Assembly: GCA_021846985.1 (NCBI GenBank)
Contig: JAJZVX010000001.1
Span: 1 to 64,000 of the forward strand
Length of the DNA: 64,000 nt
Source of the DNA: Acidobacteriota bacterium
GTDB taxonomy: Bacteria > Acidobacteriota > Terriglobia > Terriglobales > Acidobacteriaceae
Direction of reading: 5' to 3'
The notes under the pieces were generated by a model that was not told the DNA's origin, made no database searches, and was given only the letters and a program-made list of their open reading frames with translations. The position numbers were made by a program, and so were the translations under genes. Positions 36,197 through 45,476 of this stretch are shown here, one piece after another. Position 1 is the first letter of the stretch. Each line of letters starts with the position of its first letter.

Positions 36197-37600
36197 TTAT
36201 CGCGCCTCTGCCATGGACAAGGAAAACACCGCGCTGCCATGCGGCGGGAGTGCGATCTGCGCGGGTCCGGACGCATCGAGACTGCTTCCGTCCCACAGGT
36301 TGCGGACGCGCTCGATGCGACATGCGCCGCCGGGCGAAGCGTCAAGGTCATTCCAGGCAAAGGTCAACGTCGAGGGCTTGTCGTCGAGGTTGAAAAAGGC
36401 ATAAGTGCGCGGCGCGCACGGCGTGGTTGCCGCACCCGCTTCCCACACGCGCGTGCGGCCGAAATTTGCCGGTAGATGCTCCAGCGGATGGCTGAAGGCG
36501 GCGTGCTGGTTGACGGCCAGCAGCGCTTTGTTGGTCAGCATGGATCGTGTGTAGGTGTCCAGTTTGGCCAGGTTCGCGCCCAGAATCAGCGGAGCGCGCG
36601 AGATGGCCCACAGCGTAAACTCTGTCCGTTGTTCGTCGGGGGTATAGTTTGACTGGCGCGGCTGTCCCCATCCCGGGTGCGGCGCAAGCCTCCCTTCGGG
36701 CAGCATGTCGGGGTCCGGCCACGCCCCGGGCCGGGTGTAGCGCGACCATGCGGCGATGCGATCGAACTCATCCTTCAGCCCAAAGGGAAACTCGCCTGCG
36801 CCCGGCTCATGCTTGAAGGTCCATCCATCCCAGTGGTCGTCGGCAATCCGCCACAACTGCGCGTACCGCGCCACTTCTTCCGCATCCTGCAGCGCAGTGG
36901 GCCCCGGCGACAGGCTCAGCACCATGGGCCGACCTGTCTTCCGGATAGCCTCGGCGATCTGGCGAATCTCGGTGGGGCGGTAGGGCCGCGCGCTGATGCA
37001 GTCCACCTTGATGTAGTCCACGCCCCAGGCGGCATAAAGCTTCAGCATGGAGTCGTAGTAAGCCTGGCCGGCGGCATTGTCCTTCACGCCCCAGTTGCCA
37101 TGGTCCCACGGGCAGGGACTCGTCTCGTCGGCAGCCTCGCGCGCGTGAAAGCTTGTGCCCTCGATGGGCAGGTTAGCCGCGACTACCTGCCGCGGTATGC
37201 CGCGCACAATATGAATGCCGAACTTGAGCCCGCGCGCATGCACCCAGCCGGCCAGCGGCTTGAATCCCGCTCCGTGGGCCGACGAGGGAAACCGTCCCTG
37301 GTCTGGAATCAGGAGACCATACTGGTTCCACACATATTGCCGCGCCGGTACGGTCCCGGCAAAGGGATCGTGCATGTACCAGCCCTCGTCGATCACCGAA
37401 TACTCCCACCCGAACGGCCGCAGTTCCGCCAGCACGGAGGTGTTGGCCTTGTAGCCGGCTTCGTCGATGGTCAGTCCGTAGGCGTCCCAGCTATTCCACC
37501 CCATGGGCGGTGAAGCGGCCAGTTGCTGCGCCGCACCCGGCCATGCCGTCAAGACCGCCGTGGCCAGGATCGCAGCGAAAAAGAATATGCGATTTTGCAT
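36197..37600 (-). CDS. Secreted alpha-galactosidase, glycoside hydrolase family 27
   Basis: 467 residues from ATG 37600. Residues 1-24 form a signal peptide ending in GAAQQ. The barrel begins PPMGWNSWDAYG, the GH27 hallmark. The nucleophile Asp is in DYIKVDCIS and the acid/base is expected in the WRIADDHWDGW region. A C-terminal beta-sandwich follows. It hydrolyses terminal alpha-galactose from oligosaccharides outside the cytoplasm. Convergent with the synthase gene through the terminator. Confidence 0.92.
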   Translation of the reverse strand: MQNRIFFFAAILATAVLTAWPGAAQQLAASPPMGWNSWDAYGLTIDEAGYKANTSVLAELRPFGWEYSVIDEGWYMHDPFAGTVPARQYVWNQYGLLIPDQGRFPSSAHGAGFKPLAGWVHARGLKFGIHIVRGIPRQVVAANLPIEGTSFHAREAADETSPCPWDHGNWGVKDNAAGQAYYDSMLKLYAAWGVDYIKVDCISARPYRPTEIRQIAEAIRKTGRPMVLSLSPGPTALQDAEEVARYAQLWRIADDHWDGWTFKHEPGAGEFPFGLKDEFDRIAAWSRYTRPGAWPDPDMLPEGRLAPHPGWGQPRQSNYTPDEQRTEFTLWAISRAPLILGANLAKLDTYTRSMLTNKALLAVNQHAAFSHPLEHLPANFGRTRVWEAGAATTPCAPRTYAFFNLDDKPSTLTFAWNDLDASPGGACRIERVRNLWDGSSLDASGPAQIALPPHGSAVFSLSMAEAR

Positions 37601-37904
37601 GAGCCCACATATATCACAGCGCCCCGCTCCGTGCCTGTCCACATCTCCGTTTTCGTCCGGGCCATGTTACTTGCGGCGGCCATCTTGCAGCGGTTGCGGC
37701 CGGCCTGCATGGCGCCATAAGACGCTTCGCCGCCGGTCTGAGCAGCGCGGCAGAACTCTGCGTTCCTCCTGCGCCGGCCGCCACTCCCGACCTGACGGTC
37801 AACGGCAACGCTTTGCCGCCGGTCTGAAGATTGACCCGCTTCAGTGGCTGGGCGACCTGCTTCACCCCCTCCATCCCAATCGCTGCCGCGTTGTAGAGAA
37901 AGGA
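37601..37904. other. Gene-free region upstream of the GH27 gene
   Basis: No supported coding frame. The words CGCCGCCGGTCTGA and TTGCCGCCGGTCTGAAG recur about 80 bases apart, which may be degenerate remains of older sequence. No regulatory site was recognised. Confidence 0.35.
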
Positions 37905-38215
37905 TCAAGGGGTGTCGAAGTTGTACTCCGCGCTGAACCGCGCGGCGTGGAGATCGTCGATGCCATGCACGCAGGCGGCAAAGCCCAGTAGAAGACAGGC
38001 TGCTGCCGAAAGTGTGTCCGCCACCGGCATGGTTTCATCTTCGCGCTTCATCAGCTCGATGCTCAGCACAAACCGCATGACCATCGCGATGCTGTTCACG
38101 AGCAGGGATGCGCCGTGATGTTGCGGGAGACAAACGCAAACCAAACGCAGAGCGCAAAGGCAATCGCCGGAGGCCCGAAGCTCCAGACCGCGCCCGCCGC
38201 GCCTTGCGGTAATCT
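37905..38215 (-). pseudogene. Probable decayed small membrane-protein gene
   Basis: Joining two frames on the minus strand gives three hydrophobic segments: GPPAIAFALCVWFAFVSRNI, then after a frame change near 38105 VNSIAMVMRFVLSIEL, and VADTLSAAACLLLGFAACV, ending DLHAARFSAEYNFDTP. Each segment is well formed but no single frame holds all three. I infer one frameshift in a former membrane protein. The family is unknown and no start codon is clear. Confidence 0.4.
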
Positions 38216-38233
38216 GAAACCGGAGTGATTCCG

Positions 38234-39568
38234 ATGCGATTCAGGGCTGCGTACCGCGCGTGTTTCGCGCTTTCGGCTTTTGTCTTCTGGCTACTGGCGC
38301 CGGTGCCGGCCGCGGCCCAACCGCCGCTCCTCAACCCTGCTCTTCCCCTTATCCATGTCGAGCATGGTCCCAACTCCGCCGCCGCGCAGGCCGCCCGCTA
38401 TCTTGTTCTTGTTTCATTTGATGGTTTCCGTTACGACTACGCCGTCCGCGACGGAGCGCATCATCTTCTCGCCCTGGGCCATCAGGGCGTGTGGGCGCCG
38501 GAGGGAATGATCCCCAGCTTCCCCTCGCTTACGTTTCCTAACCACCTGACGCTGGTTACCGGCCTCTATCCGGAGCACCACGGCATCGTGGCGAACAGCT
38601 TTTACGATCCCGTTCGCCGTGCCCGCTACGCCATCGCCGATGCCCAAGCGGTCACTGACGGCTCCTGGTACTCCGGCGTTCCGTTATGGAGTTTGGCCGA
38701 AAGCCAGGGCATGCGTTCGGCGGTGCTGTTCTGGCCCGGCTCGGAGGCCGAGATCGCTGGTTTCCGTCCCACCTGGTACGCCCGCTTCGACGCCAAAACC
38801 GAAGGCTCGCCCGCCGTGGAGCAGGCCCGCATCGACGATGCCGTGGCCCTGCTCGGTCTGCCTGCCGCCCAACGGCCGCACTTCATTGCAATGTACTTTC
38901 CCGAACCGGACCACGCGGGCCATGAGTACGGTCCCGACGCCGCGGCAACCCGCGCCGCCGTACGCAAGATGGATGCCATGGCCGGCAGGCTCAAAGCCGC
39001 GCTGGACTCCACAGGCCTGCCCATCGACCTGGTGGTCGTGAGCGATCACGGCATGGCCCAGGTGGAGGGCCCATGGATCGACCTGGACAGCTTTGCTTCC
39101 CTGGACGGTTTCACAACCGCCGGCTCTCTGCTGTATGGCAGAACCGAGGCCGATCGCGCCCGCGCCTACAGCCAGCTCAAACGAGTCTCGCCGCAATTCA
39201 TTGTCTTCCGGCTGAAAGACGTTCCCGCCGGTCTCCATTTCAACCTCAATCCTCGCGCCGGGGATCCCGTTGTGATCGCCACCGGACCTTACGCCATGCG
39301 CGCCCACACGCCGCCGCCCGGCATGCCCGATCGCGCCCCCATTCCCGGCATGCACGGCTACGATCCGCGCCGGCTGCCGCAGATGAGGGCCATCTTCTTT
39401 GCGGCGGGGCCGGGGATTCTGCACGGCAAGACGGTGGCTCCATTTGATAACGTGAACTTGTACCCATGGATAGCACATCTGCTCTCACTGCGGGCGCCCC
39501 GCACGGACGGTTCTCTCGACGTTCTGGCCGGCGTCCTGCGCGATGGGGGCGCAGATGACGAGCGATAG
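38234..39568 (+). CDS. Secreted nucleotide pyrophosphatase/phosphodiesterase-like enzyme (alkaline phosphatase superfamily)
   Basis: 444 residues from ATG 38234, with CGGAG eight bases before; GTG 38225 is possible. A signal peptide ends in PAAAQ. The metal and nucleophile region is VLVSFDGFRYDY, then IPSFPSLTFPNHLTLVTGLYP with the catalytic Thr, ending NHLTLVTG. Other metal ligands lie in FPEPDHAGHEYGPD and VVSDHGMAQ, and PGMHGYDP. This matches ENPP-type enzymes that split phosphodiesters or pyrophosphates. The next gene, a kinase of GlcNAc type, starts 27 bases on and may be cotranscribed. Confidence 0.92.
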   Translation: MRFRAAYRACFALSAFVFWLLAPVPAAAQPPLLNPALPLIHVEHGPNSAAAQAARYLVLVSFDGFRYDYAVRDGAHHLLALGHQGVWAPEGMIPSFPSLTFPNHLTLVTGLYPEHHGIVANSFYDPVRRARYAIADAQAVTDGSWYSGVPLWSLAESQGMRSAVLFWPGSEAEIAGFRPTWYARFDAKTEGSPAVEQARIDDAVALLGLPAAQRPHFIAMYFPEPDHAGHEYGPDAAATRAAVRKMDAMAGRLKAALDSTGLPIDLVVVSDHGMAQVEGPWIDLDSFASLDGFTTAGSLLYGRTEADRARAYSQLKRVSPQFIVFRLKDVPAGLHFNLNPRAGDPVVIATGPYAMRAHTPPPGMPDRAPIPGMHGYDPRRLPQMRAIFFAAGPGILHGKTVAPFDNVNLYPWIAHLLSLRAPRTDGSLDVLAGVLRDGGADDER

Positions 39569-39595
39569 ACGGAAAAATCAAGGAGCAAGTGGACC

Positions 39596-40504
39596 ATGAG
39601 TTTGGTTTTGGGCATTGACGGCGGAGGCACGCGAACCCGCGCCTCCATCGTGGACGGCGACCGGATTTTGTCGCATGTGGAAGGCGATTCCATCAAGTGG
39701 CTGCGCGTGGGGCAGGAGGCGGCCGACCGGAACCTTCACGCCATGCTGAACGAGGCCTTTGCGAAGGCCGGTGTTGCGCGCATCGAAGCCGCTTCGGCCG
39801 GCATGGCCAGTTCCACCATGCCCGGCGTCAAGGAGTGGCTCACCGCTGCCATGCGAAGCTACGGCGCCCAACGCACCGAAGTGGTGGGCGACGAGGTTGT
39901 AGCCCTTGACGCCGCCGTCAAGGGCGGCCCGGGGATCCTGCAGATTGCCGGCACAGGCTCCAATACGATCGGCCGCATGCCGGATGGCAGCCGCGAGCGC
40001 GCCGGCGGATGGAGTTCCCGCCTGGGCGACGAAGGCTCCGGCTACTGGATCGGCCTCCATGCCGTGCGCCGCGCCCTGCACGCCTACGACCGCGAGCAGC
40101 CCTGCGGCATTCTTGAAGCCGTCGGCAAGGCCTGGGGAACCTCCTCCATGGACGAGCTGATCGACATTGGCAACAGTTCTCCCGGACCCGACTTTGCCGC
40201 GCTAGCCCCTCTCGTGAGCCAACTGGCCGAAGCCGGCGATGCCGTGGCCCGCGGCGTTCTTGATCAAGCCGCGGCCGACCTGGTCGCCTTTGTGCTTCTG
40301 GTGCGGGACAAGCTGCGCCGCAATCGCGGCCTCACCGAGGAGATTCCCGTGGCCTGGATCGGCAGCATCATCGGCAAGGCGCGCATCGTTCGCGAGGGCT
40401 TCTTCGGCGGACTGCGCGCGGCCGTGCCCGGCATCACCATTCTGGAAAAGGAGGCGGTGGGCCTCGAAGGCGCCGTGTGGCGCGCCCAGCAACTGCTGAG
40501 ATAA
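39596..40504 (+). CDS. N-acetylglucosamine kinase-like protein, BadF/BadG/BcrA/BcrD ATPase family
   Basis: 302 residues; ATG 39596 follows AAGGAGCAAGTGG. Motifs of the ASKHA fold: phosphate-1 IDGGGTRTRASIVDG, phosphate-2 QIAGTGSNTIGR and WSSRLGDEGSGYWIG. It likely phosphorylates GlcNAc or a related amino sugar in the cytoplasm. The convergent neighbour is nagA, the next enzyme in amino-sugar use, which supports this. Confidence 0.88.
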   Translation: MSLVLGIDGGGTRTRASIVDGDRILSHVEGDSIKWLRVGQEAADRNLHAMLNEAFAKAGVARIEAASAGMASSTMPGVKEWLTAAMRSYGAQRTEVVGDEVVALDAAVKGGPGILQIAGTGSNTIGRMPDGSRERAGGWSSRLGDEGSGYWIGLHAVRRALHAYDREQPCGILEAVGKAWGTSSMDELIDIGNSSPGPDFAALAPLVSQLAEAGDAVARGVLDQAAADLVAFVLLVRDKLRRNRGLTEEIPVAWIGSIIGKARIVREGFFGGLRAAVPGITILEKEAVGLEGAVWRAQQLLR

Positions 40505-40512
40505 GCGCAGAG

Positions 40513-40534
40513 GCCCGCGGCGCAAGGCGCGGGC
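40513..40534. terminator. Hairpin between convergent GlcNAc kinase and nagA genes
   Basis: GCCCGCG and CGCGGGC form a perfect seven-base stem with an eight-base loop in the 41-base space between convergent stops. No strong T run follows, so terminator function is only probable. Confidence 0.45.
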
Positions 40535-40545
40535 GCGCTTTGGGC

Positions 40546-41712
40546 TCAAAACGCTCGCGCGCCTCGCACAAACGAGGCTTCCAGCCGTCCCTCGGCGTCC
40601 ACGGCAATCAAATCTGCCACGCTGCCCTCGGTCAACCGCCCCGTGCTTTCCAGCCCGATCATCGCGGCCGGATTCACCGTGGCCAGGCGCAGCGCCTCTT
40701 CGAGTTCTGCTCCGCTGAACCGCATAAAGTTCATCACCGCCCGGTTCAGCGTGAGCACGCTGCCGGCCAGCACGTCGCCGGGCAGCAACGCCCGGCCGGC
40801 CGTGACCCGCACCGTTTGCCCGCCCAGTTGATACTCGCCGTCCGGCATGCCCGCCGCGCTCAGCGCGTCGGTGATCAGGATTCCGCGTTCCGGTCCTTTG
40901 GCCCGCCACCAGAGCCGCGCCATCTCCGGCGCGTTGTGAATTCCGTCGCAGATCAGTTCGGCGTAGAGCCGGTCGTCGGTGAGCACCGTTCCCAGGATTC
41001 CGGGCTCGCGGTGATCCAGCGGCCGCATGGCGTTGAAGGTGTGCGTGGCGCTGGCCGCGCCGGCGGCAATGACCGTCCGCGCCTCCTTGGCGGTGGCATT
41101 CGAGTGCCCAATCGAAATGCGGACTCCGCGCGCCGATGCGTGCGCCGCCAGTTCCGTTGCGCCCTCGAGTTCCGGCGCCAGCGTCATCAGCCGCACATGC
41201 CCCTCGCCCGCCTCGCACAGCCGGTCAAAGGTCTCGATTCTGGGCGGCAGCAGGTGCTCCGGCGGATGCGCGCCTCGTTTGGCGTGCGAAAGGAACGGCC
41301 CCTCCAGGTGGATTCCCGCCATCCGCGCCTCACACTGCGCCGGCTGCCGCGCGATCCACTTTGCCAGCCCTTCGACGGCGCGGAGCGTGGCGTCCAGCGG
41401 CGCCGTGACCGTGGTTGCCAAAAAGCTTCCTGTCCCATGCTCGGCCCAAAAGCCGCAAATGGCGCCGAGCGCCTCCGGCGTCGCCTCCATCGCGTCGTAG
41501 CCCGCGGCTCCGTGGGTGTGCACGTCTACCAGCGCCGGCGCCAGCGTAGCCCCGCCCAGGGTCACCAGATGCGCCCCCGCCGGCAGTTCGGCCGCTGCCC
41601 GCGTCGCAATGCGTTCAATCCGCCCGTCTTCGATGGTCACCACAGGCTCGTCGATCCCTCGCCGTCCGTCCCAGAGCCTTTTCGCTGTAATCACTGTGCG
41701 CATGGCCCGCAT
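40546..41712 (-). CDS. nagA: N-acetylglucosamine-6-phosphate deacetylase
   Basis: 388 residues; ATG 41712 or ATG 41703 could be the start. Metal-binding and catalytic signatures: LVDVHTHGAAGYD, GIHLEGPFLSHAKRGAHP, ISIGHSNATA, THTFNAMRPLDHREPG, and ITDALSAAGMPDG with the catalytic Asp. It removes acetate from GlcNAc-6-phosphate, feeding glucosamine-6-phosphate to glycolysis or cell-wall recycling. Convergent with the probable GlcNAc kinase. Confidence 0.95.
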   Translation of the reverse strand: MRAMRTVITAKRLWDGRRGIDEPVVTIEDGRIERIATRAAAELPAGAHLVTLGGATLAPALVDVHTHGAAGYDAMEATPEALGAICGFWAEHGTGSFLATTVTAPLDATLRAVEGLAKWIARQPAQCEARMAGIHLEGPFLSHAKRGAHPPEHLLPPRIETFDRLCEAGEGHVRLMTLAPELEGATELAAHASARGVRISIGHSNATAKEARTVIAAGAASATHTFNAMRPLDHREPGILGTVLTDDRLYAELICDGIHNAPEMARLWWRAKGPERGILITDALSAAGMPDGEYQLGGQTVRVTAGRALLPGDVLAGSVLTLNRAVMNFMRFSGAELEEALRLATVNPAAMIGLESTGRLTEGSVADLIAVDAEGRLEASFVRGARAF

Positions 41713-41779
41713 TATCGCAGGTTTCGCGACCGGCGCACGGAATCCTGCACGCGCAGACGAAAATCGTCTGCAGCCGTCC

Positions 41780-42052
41780 TCAATGCACCTGCATGGACGG
41801 CCCCGGCGTCGCCGTCTGCGCGCGCACGGCCTGCAACGTGGCGTGCAGCGCCGCCACCTCTGCGCGGCACGCCGTCAGTTGCGCCCGCAGCTCCGCGAAC
41901 TGCATCTCCAAGCGGCTGCGTAGATCCTCGATCGCGCCTTCCAGCCGGTCATTGGCGGCAATCTGTTCTTTCTGGCTGATATGCACCCGCTGCAGGCTGG
42001 GCAGAATCTTCTCCGCCAGAAGCCGCGTGACAACATCCATCGCTTCATTCAT
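41780..42052 (-). CDS. Small coiled-coil protein of unknown function
   Basis: 90 residues from ATG 42052 (GTG 42058 possible). An amphipathic start MNEAMDVVTRLLAEKIL is followed by a heptad-rich stretch, LEGAIEDLRSRLEMQFAEL, and an Ala-rich coiled coil with one Cys. No known family. It is compact, has normal base use, and runs in the same direction as nagA 67 bases upstream of it; ribosome site is not clear. Confidence 0.55.
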   Translation of the reverse strand: MNEAMDVVTRLLAEKILPSLQRVHISQKEQIAANDRLEGAIEDLRSRLEMQFAELRAQLTACRAEVAALHATLQAVRAQTATPGPSMQVH

Positions 42053-42204
42053 AAGCACATGTTAAGGAGAATTCTCCCATTCCGCCTGATTACGCCCGCC
42101 GCTCCCCTGGTAACGCCGCTGTCTCGATTCGCGACACTTCTTTGGCCGTCCCCATGGATTGCCGTTTTACGCATCCGGGCTGCCGAGTCTGGTAAGGTTT
42201 TGCC

Positions 42205-45060
42205 ATGCGAACCGAGGCCCTTTTCACCGCCGCCTGCTTCTTTCTCCTCGCCGCCATCCCCATACTTCCGGCCCACGCCCAGGCCCAATCCCCGGCCCAG
42301 ACCATCGATCTGCCCACTAGCAAGCAGCTACTCGGCCAGATTCCCGGCCAGCCGCTCCGCCTGAATAGCCTGCCCATGACCATGGCGGTCTCGCCCGATG
42401 GCCGGTACGTGGTTACGGTCAATGCCGGCTTTGGCACGGCCGGGTCGAACTACGACCAGTCGCTGGCCGTTCTCGACACCGTAACCGGCTCCCTCACCGA
42501 CTTTCCCGATACCCGCACCCTTGCGCATGTTGCCAAACAGACCCTTTACTCCGGTCTTGCTTTCAGCCATGACGGCAGCCGCCTCTATGCCAGCATGGGC
42601 TCTCTGACCGACCCCCTTGGCGACGGCCAGGCGAAGACCGGCAACGGCATTGTGGTGTACAGCTTCCGCAACGGCAAAATCGCCCCCGAGCGCTTCATCG
42701 GGATCCCGCTCCAGCCGCTCGCCCCCGGCCACACCACACGCCTGATCGGCGACAAGGACGGCGACAAGGGCGTCCCATTCCCCGCCGCCATCGCCGTGCT
42801 GGGCTCGGGCGCCGCGGAAAAGCTGCTGGTTGCCGATAACCTCTCCGACGATGTACTCCTGCTCAACGCCTCCACCGGGGCCGTGGAGCATCGCTTCGAC
42901 CTTGCCGAAAGCGACTCCGTTCCCGCCGTCTATCCGGTGGCTCTCACTGTTTCGCGCGACGGCAAGCGCGTCTGGGCCGCTCTCTGGAACGCCTCCGAGA
43001 TTGTCGAGCTTGATCTGGTTCATCGCGCCGTGGGGCGCAAGCTTGCGCTGCTCAAGCCATCGAATCCCATCAAGCCCGGCACGCATCCCTGCGCCTTCGC
43101 GCTGGCGCCCGATGGCCGCACCCTCTACGTTGCCCTGGCCAACCGAGACGCCATTGCCGCGGTCGATGTCGCCTCCGGCCGCTTCGCGGTCAAGGGCTAC
43201 TTCGACACCCGCCTGCCTCATCAGGCCTACTTCGGCGCCGAGCCCGACGATCTGGTGCTCAACGCCGCCGGCACGCGTCTTTACGTCGCCGACAGTGTGA
43301 CGGACGCTATTGCCGTTATCGACACGACGCGCCTTACCGCCAAGGCCGCTCGCCAGGGCATGGTCGAGCCCATCGGCTTTGTCCCTACCGAGTGGATGCC
43401 CCTGTCGCTGGCTTTTCGCTCTACGCGCGGAGGCGGCCAGCTCTACGTCGCCACCGCCAAGGGCAAAGGCACCGGCCCCAACAACATGCCGCAACCCGTG
43501 ACCCGCACCACCCGCAAAGAGCACTATCGCAGCTCCTTCACCTACATCGCCACCATGCTCTACGGCTCTCTGGCCTCCCTTGACGCCGCCGGCATGGAGA
43601 CCCATCTTTCGCAGTTCACCGACGAGGTTCTCGCCTCCAACCGCATGAAGGCGGCCGGGGAAACTCTCCACTTTGCCGGCGGGATGAAGAACCCCATCAA
43701 GCACGTCATCTACATCATTAAAGAGAACCGCACCTACGATCAGATCCTCGGCGACCTGCGCGCGAACGGCAAGCCGGTTGGCAACGGCGATCCGCGCCTC
43801 ACCATGTACGGCGCCTCCATCACTCCCAACGAGCACAAGCTGGCCCTGCAGTTCGGCGTCCTCGACAACTTCTTCGACTCCGGCGAGGTCTCCGGCGACG
43901 GTCACGTGTGGTCCACCGCCGCCATCGACACCGACTACACCGAGAAGACCTGGCAGCAGTCCTACCGCGGCTCGGAGCGCACCTACGACTATGAGGGCGC
44001 GGTGGCGGAAAACTACCCCATTCTGCAGAAGATTCCCGACGTGAACGAGCCCGCCTCCGGCTATCTCTGGGGCAACCTTGCCCGCCATGGCAAAACCTAC
44101 TACCACTTCGGCGAGTACATCTCCACCACCTTCTGCAACGAGGCTCGTGTCGCCGATCCGCGCATGGGGCCGCTCATGCGGGGCCGCAGTTGCGATCCGC
44201 AGTCCATCCTGCCCGGCCAGGCCATCCCCGCCGATTGGGGTGGCGGCACCAATAAGTGGCTCTGGCCTATTCCGCTGATCGCCGCCAACGTGGCCACCAA
44301 GCCCGAACTCGTTGGCCACTTCGCTCCCGAATCTCCCGATTTCGAGCTGCGCGTTCCCGATCAGATCCGCGTCGCCATCTTTCTCCGCCACCTCAAAAGA
44401 TGGGTTGCCGGCCTCAAGGCCGGCCATGACACCATGCCCGACTTCATCCTGCTCCGCCTGCCCAACGACCACACTGCGGGCACCACCCCCGGCGGCCCCA
44501 CGCCCAAATCCTCAGTTGCCGACAACGACCTCGCCGTGGGCCGCGCGGTGGAAGCTATCTCGCACTCGCCCTACTGGGATTCCACCGCTTTCTTCATCCT
44601 GGAAGACGATGCCCAGTCCGGGGCCGACCACGTAGATGCCCACCGCAGCATCGCTCTGGTCGTCAGCAAGTACGCGCCCCGCGGCCCGTTTGTCGATAGC
44701 CGCTTCTATTCCACTGTCAGCGTGATCCGCACCATGGAGACGCTGCTTGGCCTGCCGCCCATGAACAACAACGACGCCTTCAGCTCCCTCATTGCCTCGC
44801 TCTTCACCGGAGCAGGCGACCAGCCGGCCTACAACGCTGACTACTCCAACCGCGACAGCGGCCTCATTTACACCGCCAACGCCAAAAACGCCCCCGGCGG
44901 CGAAGAGAGCCGCAAGATGGACTTCCGTCACGCCGATCGCGCCGACCCGCAGAAGCTCAACGTGATCCTATGGAAAGATGCCATGGGCTCCGCGCCTGTC
45001 CCGGCCATGCTTCTGAAGCGCCACCCGCGCAAACAGGCCCGCGGCGATGATGACGACTAG
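42205..45060 (+). CDS. Secreted YncE-type beta-propeller fused to an alkaline-phosphatase-superfamily phosphoesterase
   Basis: 951 residues. Residues 1-26 are a signal peptide (ILPAHAQ). Residues about 45-420 are propeller blades (MAVSPDGRYVVTVNAG, FALAPDGRTLYVALANRDAI, TRLYVADSVTDAIAVID). From about 490 the phosphoesterase domain starts HVIYIIKENRTYDQILGDL, with NEHKLALQFGVLDNFF and, near 800, FFILEDDAQSGADHVDAHR, giving metal-binding residues. This resembles acidobacterial 'bifunctional YncE/alkaline phosphatase' proteins; the substrate is unknown. No partner gene follows in an operon. Confidence 0.9.
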   Translation: MRTEALFTAACFFLLAAIPILPAHAQAQSPAQTIDLPTSKQLLGQIPGQPLRLNSLPMTMAVSPDGRYVVTVNAGFGTAGSNYDQSLAVLDTVTGSLTDFPDTRTLAHVAKQTLYSGLAFSHDGSRLYASMGSLTDPLGDGQAKTGNGIVVYSFRNGKIAPERFIGIPLQPLAPGHTTRLIGDKDGDKGVPFPAAIAVLGSGAAEKLLVADNLSDDVLLLNASTGAVEHRFDLAESDSVPAVYPVALTVSRDGKRVWAALWNASEIVELDLVHRAVGRKLALLKPSNPIKPGTHPCAFALAPDGRTLYVALANRDAIAAVDVASGRFAVKGYFDTRLPHQAYFGAEPDDLVLNAAGTRLYVADSVTDAIAVIDTTRLTAKAARQGMVEPIGFVPTEWMPLSLAFRSTRGGGQLYVATAKGKGTGPNNMPQPVTRTTRKEHYRSSFTYIATMLYGSLASLDAAGMETHLSQFTDEVLASNRMKAAGETLHFAGGMKNPIKHVIYIIKENRTYDQILGDLRANGKPVGNGDPRLTMYGASITPNEHKLALQFGVLDNFFDSGEVSGDGHVWSTAAIDTDYTEKTWQQSYRGSERTYDYEGAVAENYPILQKIPDVNEPASGYLWGNLARHGKTYYHFGEYISTTFCNEARVADPRMGPLMRGRSCDPQSILPGQAIPADWGGGTNKWLWPIPLIAANVATKPELVGHFAPESPDFELRVPDQIRVAIFLRHLKRWVAGLKAGHDTMPDFILLRLPNDHTAGTTPGGPTPKSSVADNDLAVGRAVEAISHSPYWDSTAFFILEDDAQSGADHVDAHRSIALVVSKYAPRGPFVDSRFYSTVSVIRTMETLLGLPPMNNNDAFSSLIASLFTGAGDQPAYNADYSNRDSGLIYTANAKNAPGGEESRKMDFRHADRADPQKLNVILWKDAMGSAPVPAMLLKRHPRKQARGDDDD

Positions 45061-45476
45061 CCAACCGGCAGAGACGATCTGCGGATACGATCCGCCGCCA
45101 CCGATCGTCCGGGGTGGCCAGTAACGCGGGTGCGAGCGCCTGACGGAATGAATATGCGCGAGGGGCGAATCCCGCGTAATTTGATGCCATTCCGGGGAGT
45201 TGAGATGAAGATATGTCCGTCGCCGCCGTCTCCTTCGCGGGCGACTGGAAGAAGTTACCACACGACGAGTCACGACGAGCTTTTACCATGGTCCGACAAG
45301 CCATTCATAAGGCAATTGCCGCAATTGAAATTGACCAGATTGAGTTCGAAATTGAAGGCGCCAGCACAACCAGCCATGGCGGAAGCAAAAGGGAACTGCG
45401 GCAGCCACCGGCTTCCGCTGGTTGGCGAGAACGGGTATTCGCTCAGCACACAGGCGTGAGAGACGGGGGGCGGGCT
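45061..45476. other. Gene-free 0.4-kb interval
   Basis: No frame with family resemblance on either strand. It separates the plus-strand phosphoesterase gene from the convergent gpsA. No clear terminator or repeat was found. Confidence 0.4.

Noticed and set aside
40202-41218. Minus-strand 338-codon frame across the kinase and nagA
   Set aside because: Ala/Gly/Arg-rich shadow crossing the convergent gene ends.
42328-44472. Minus-strand 714-codon frame over the propeller gene
   Set aside because: Gly/Val/Asp-rich shadow without domain resemblance.
45213-45470. Possible short gene before gpsA
   Set aside because: The frame continues as antisense of gpsA, has no ribosome site, and no family resemblance.
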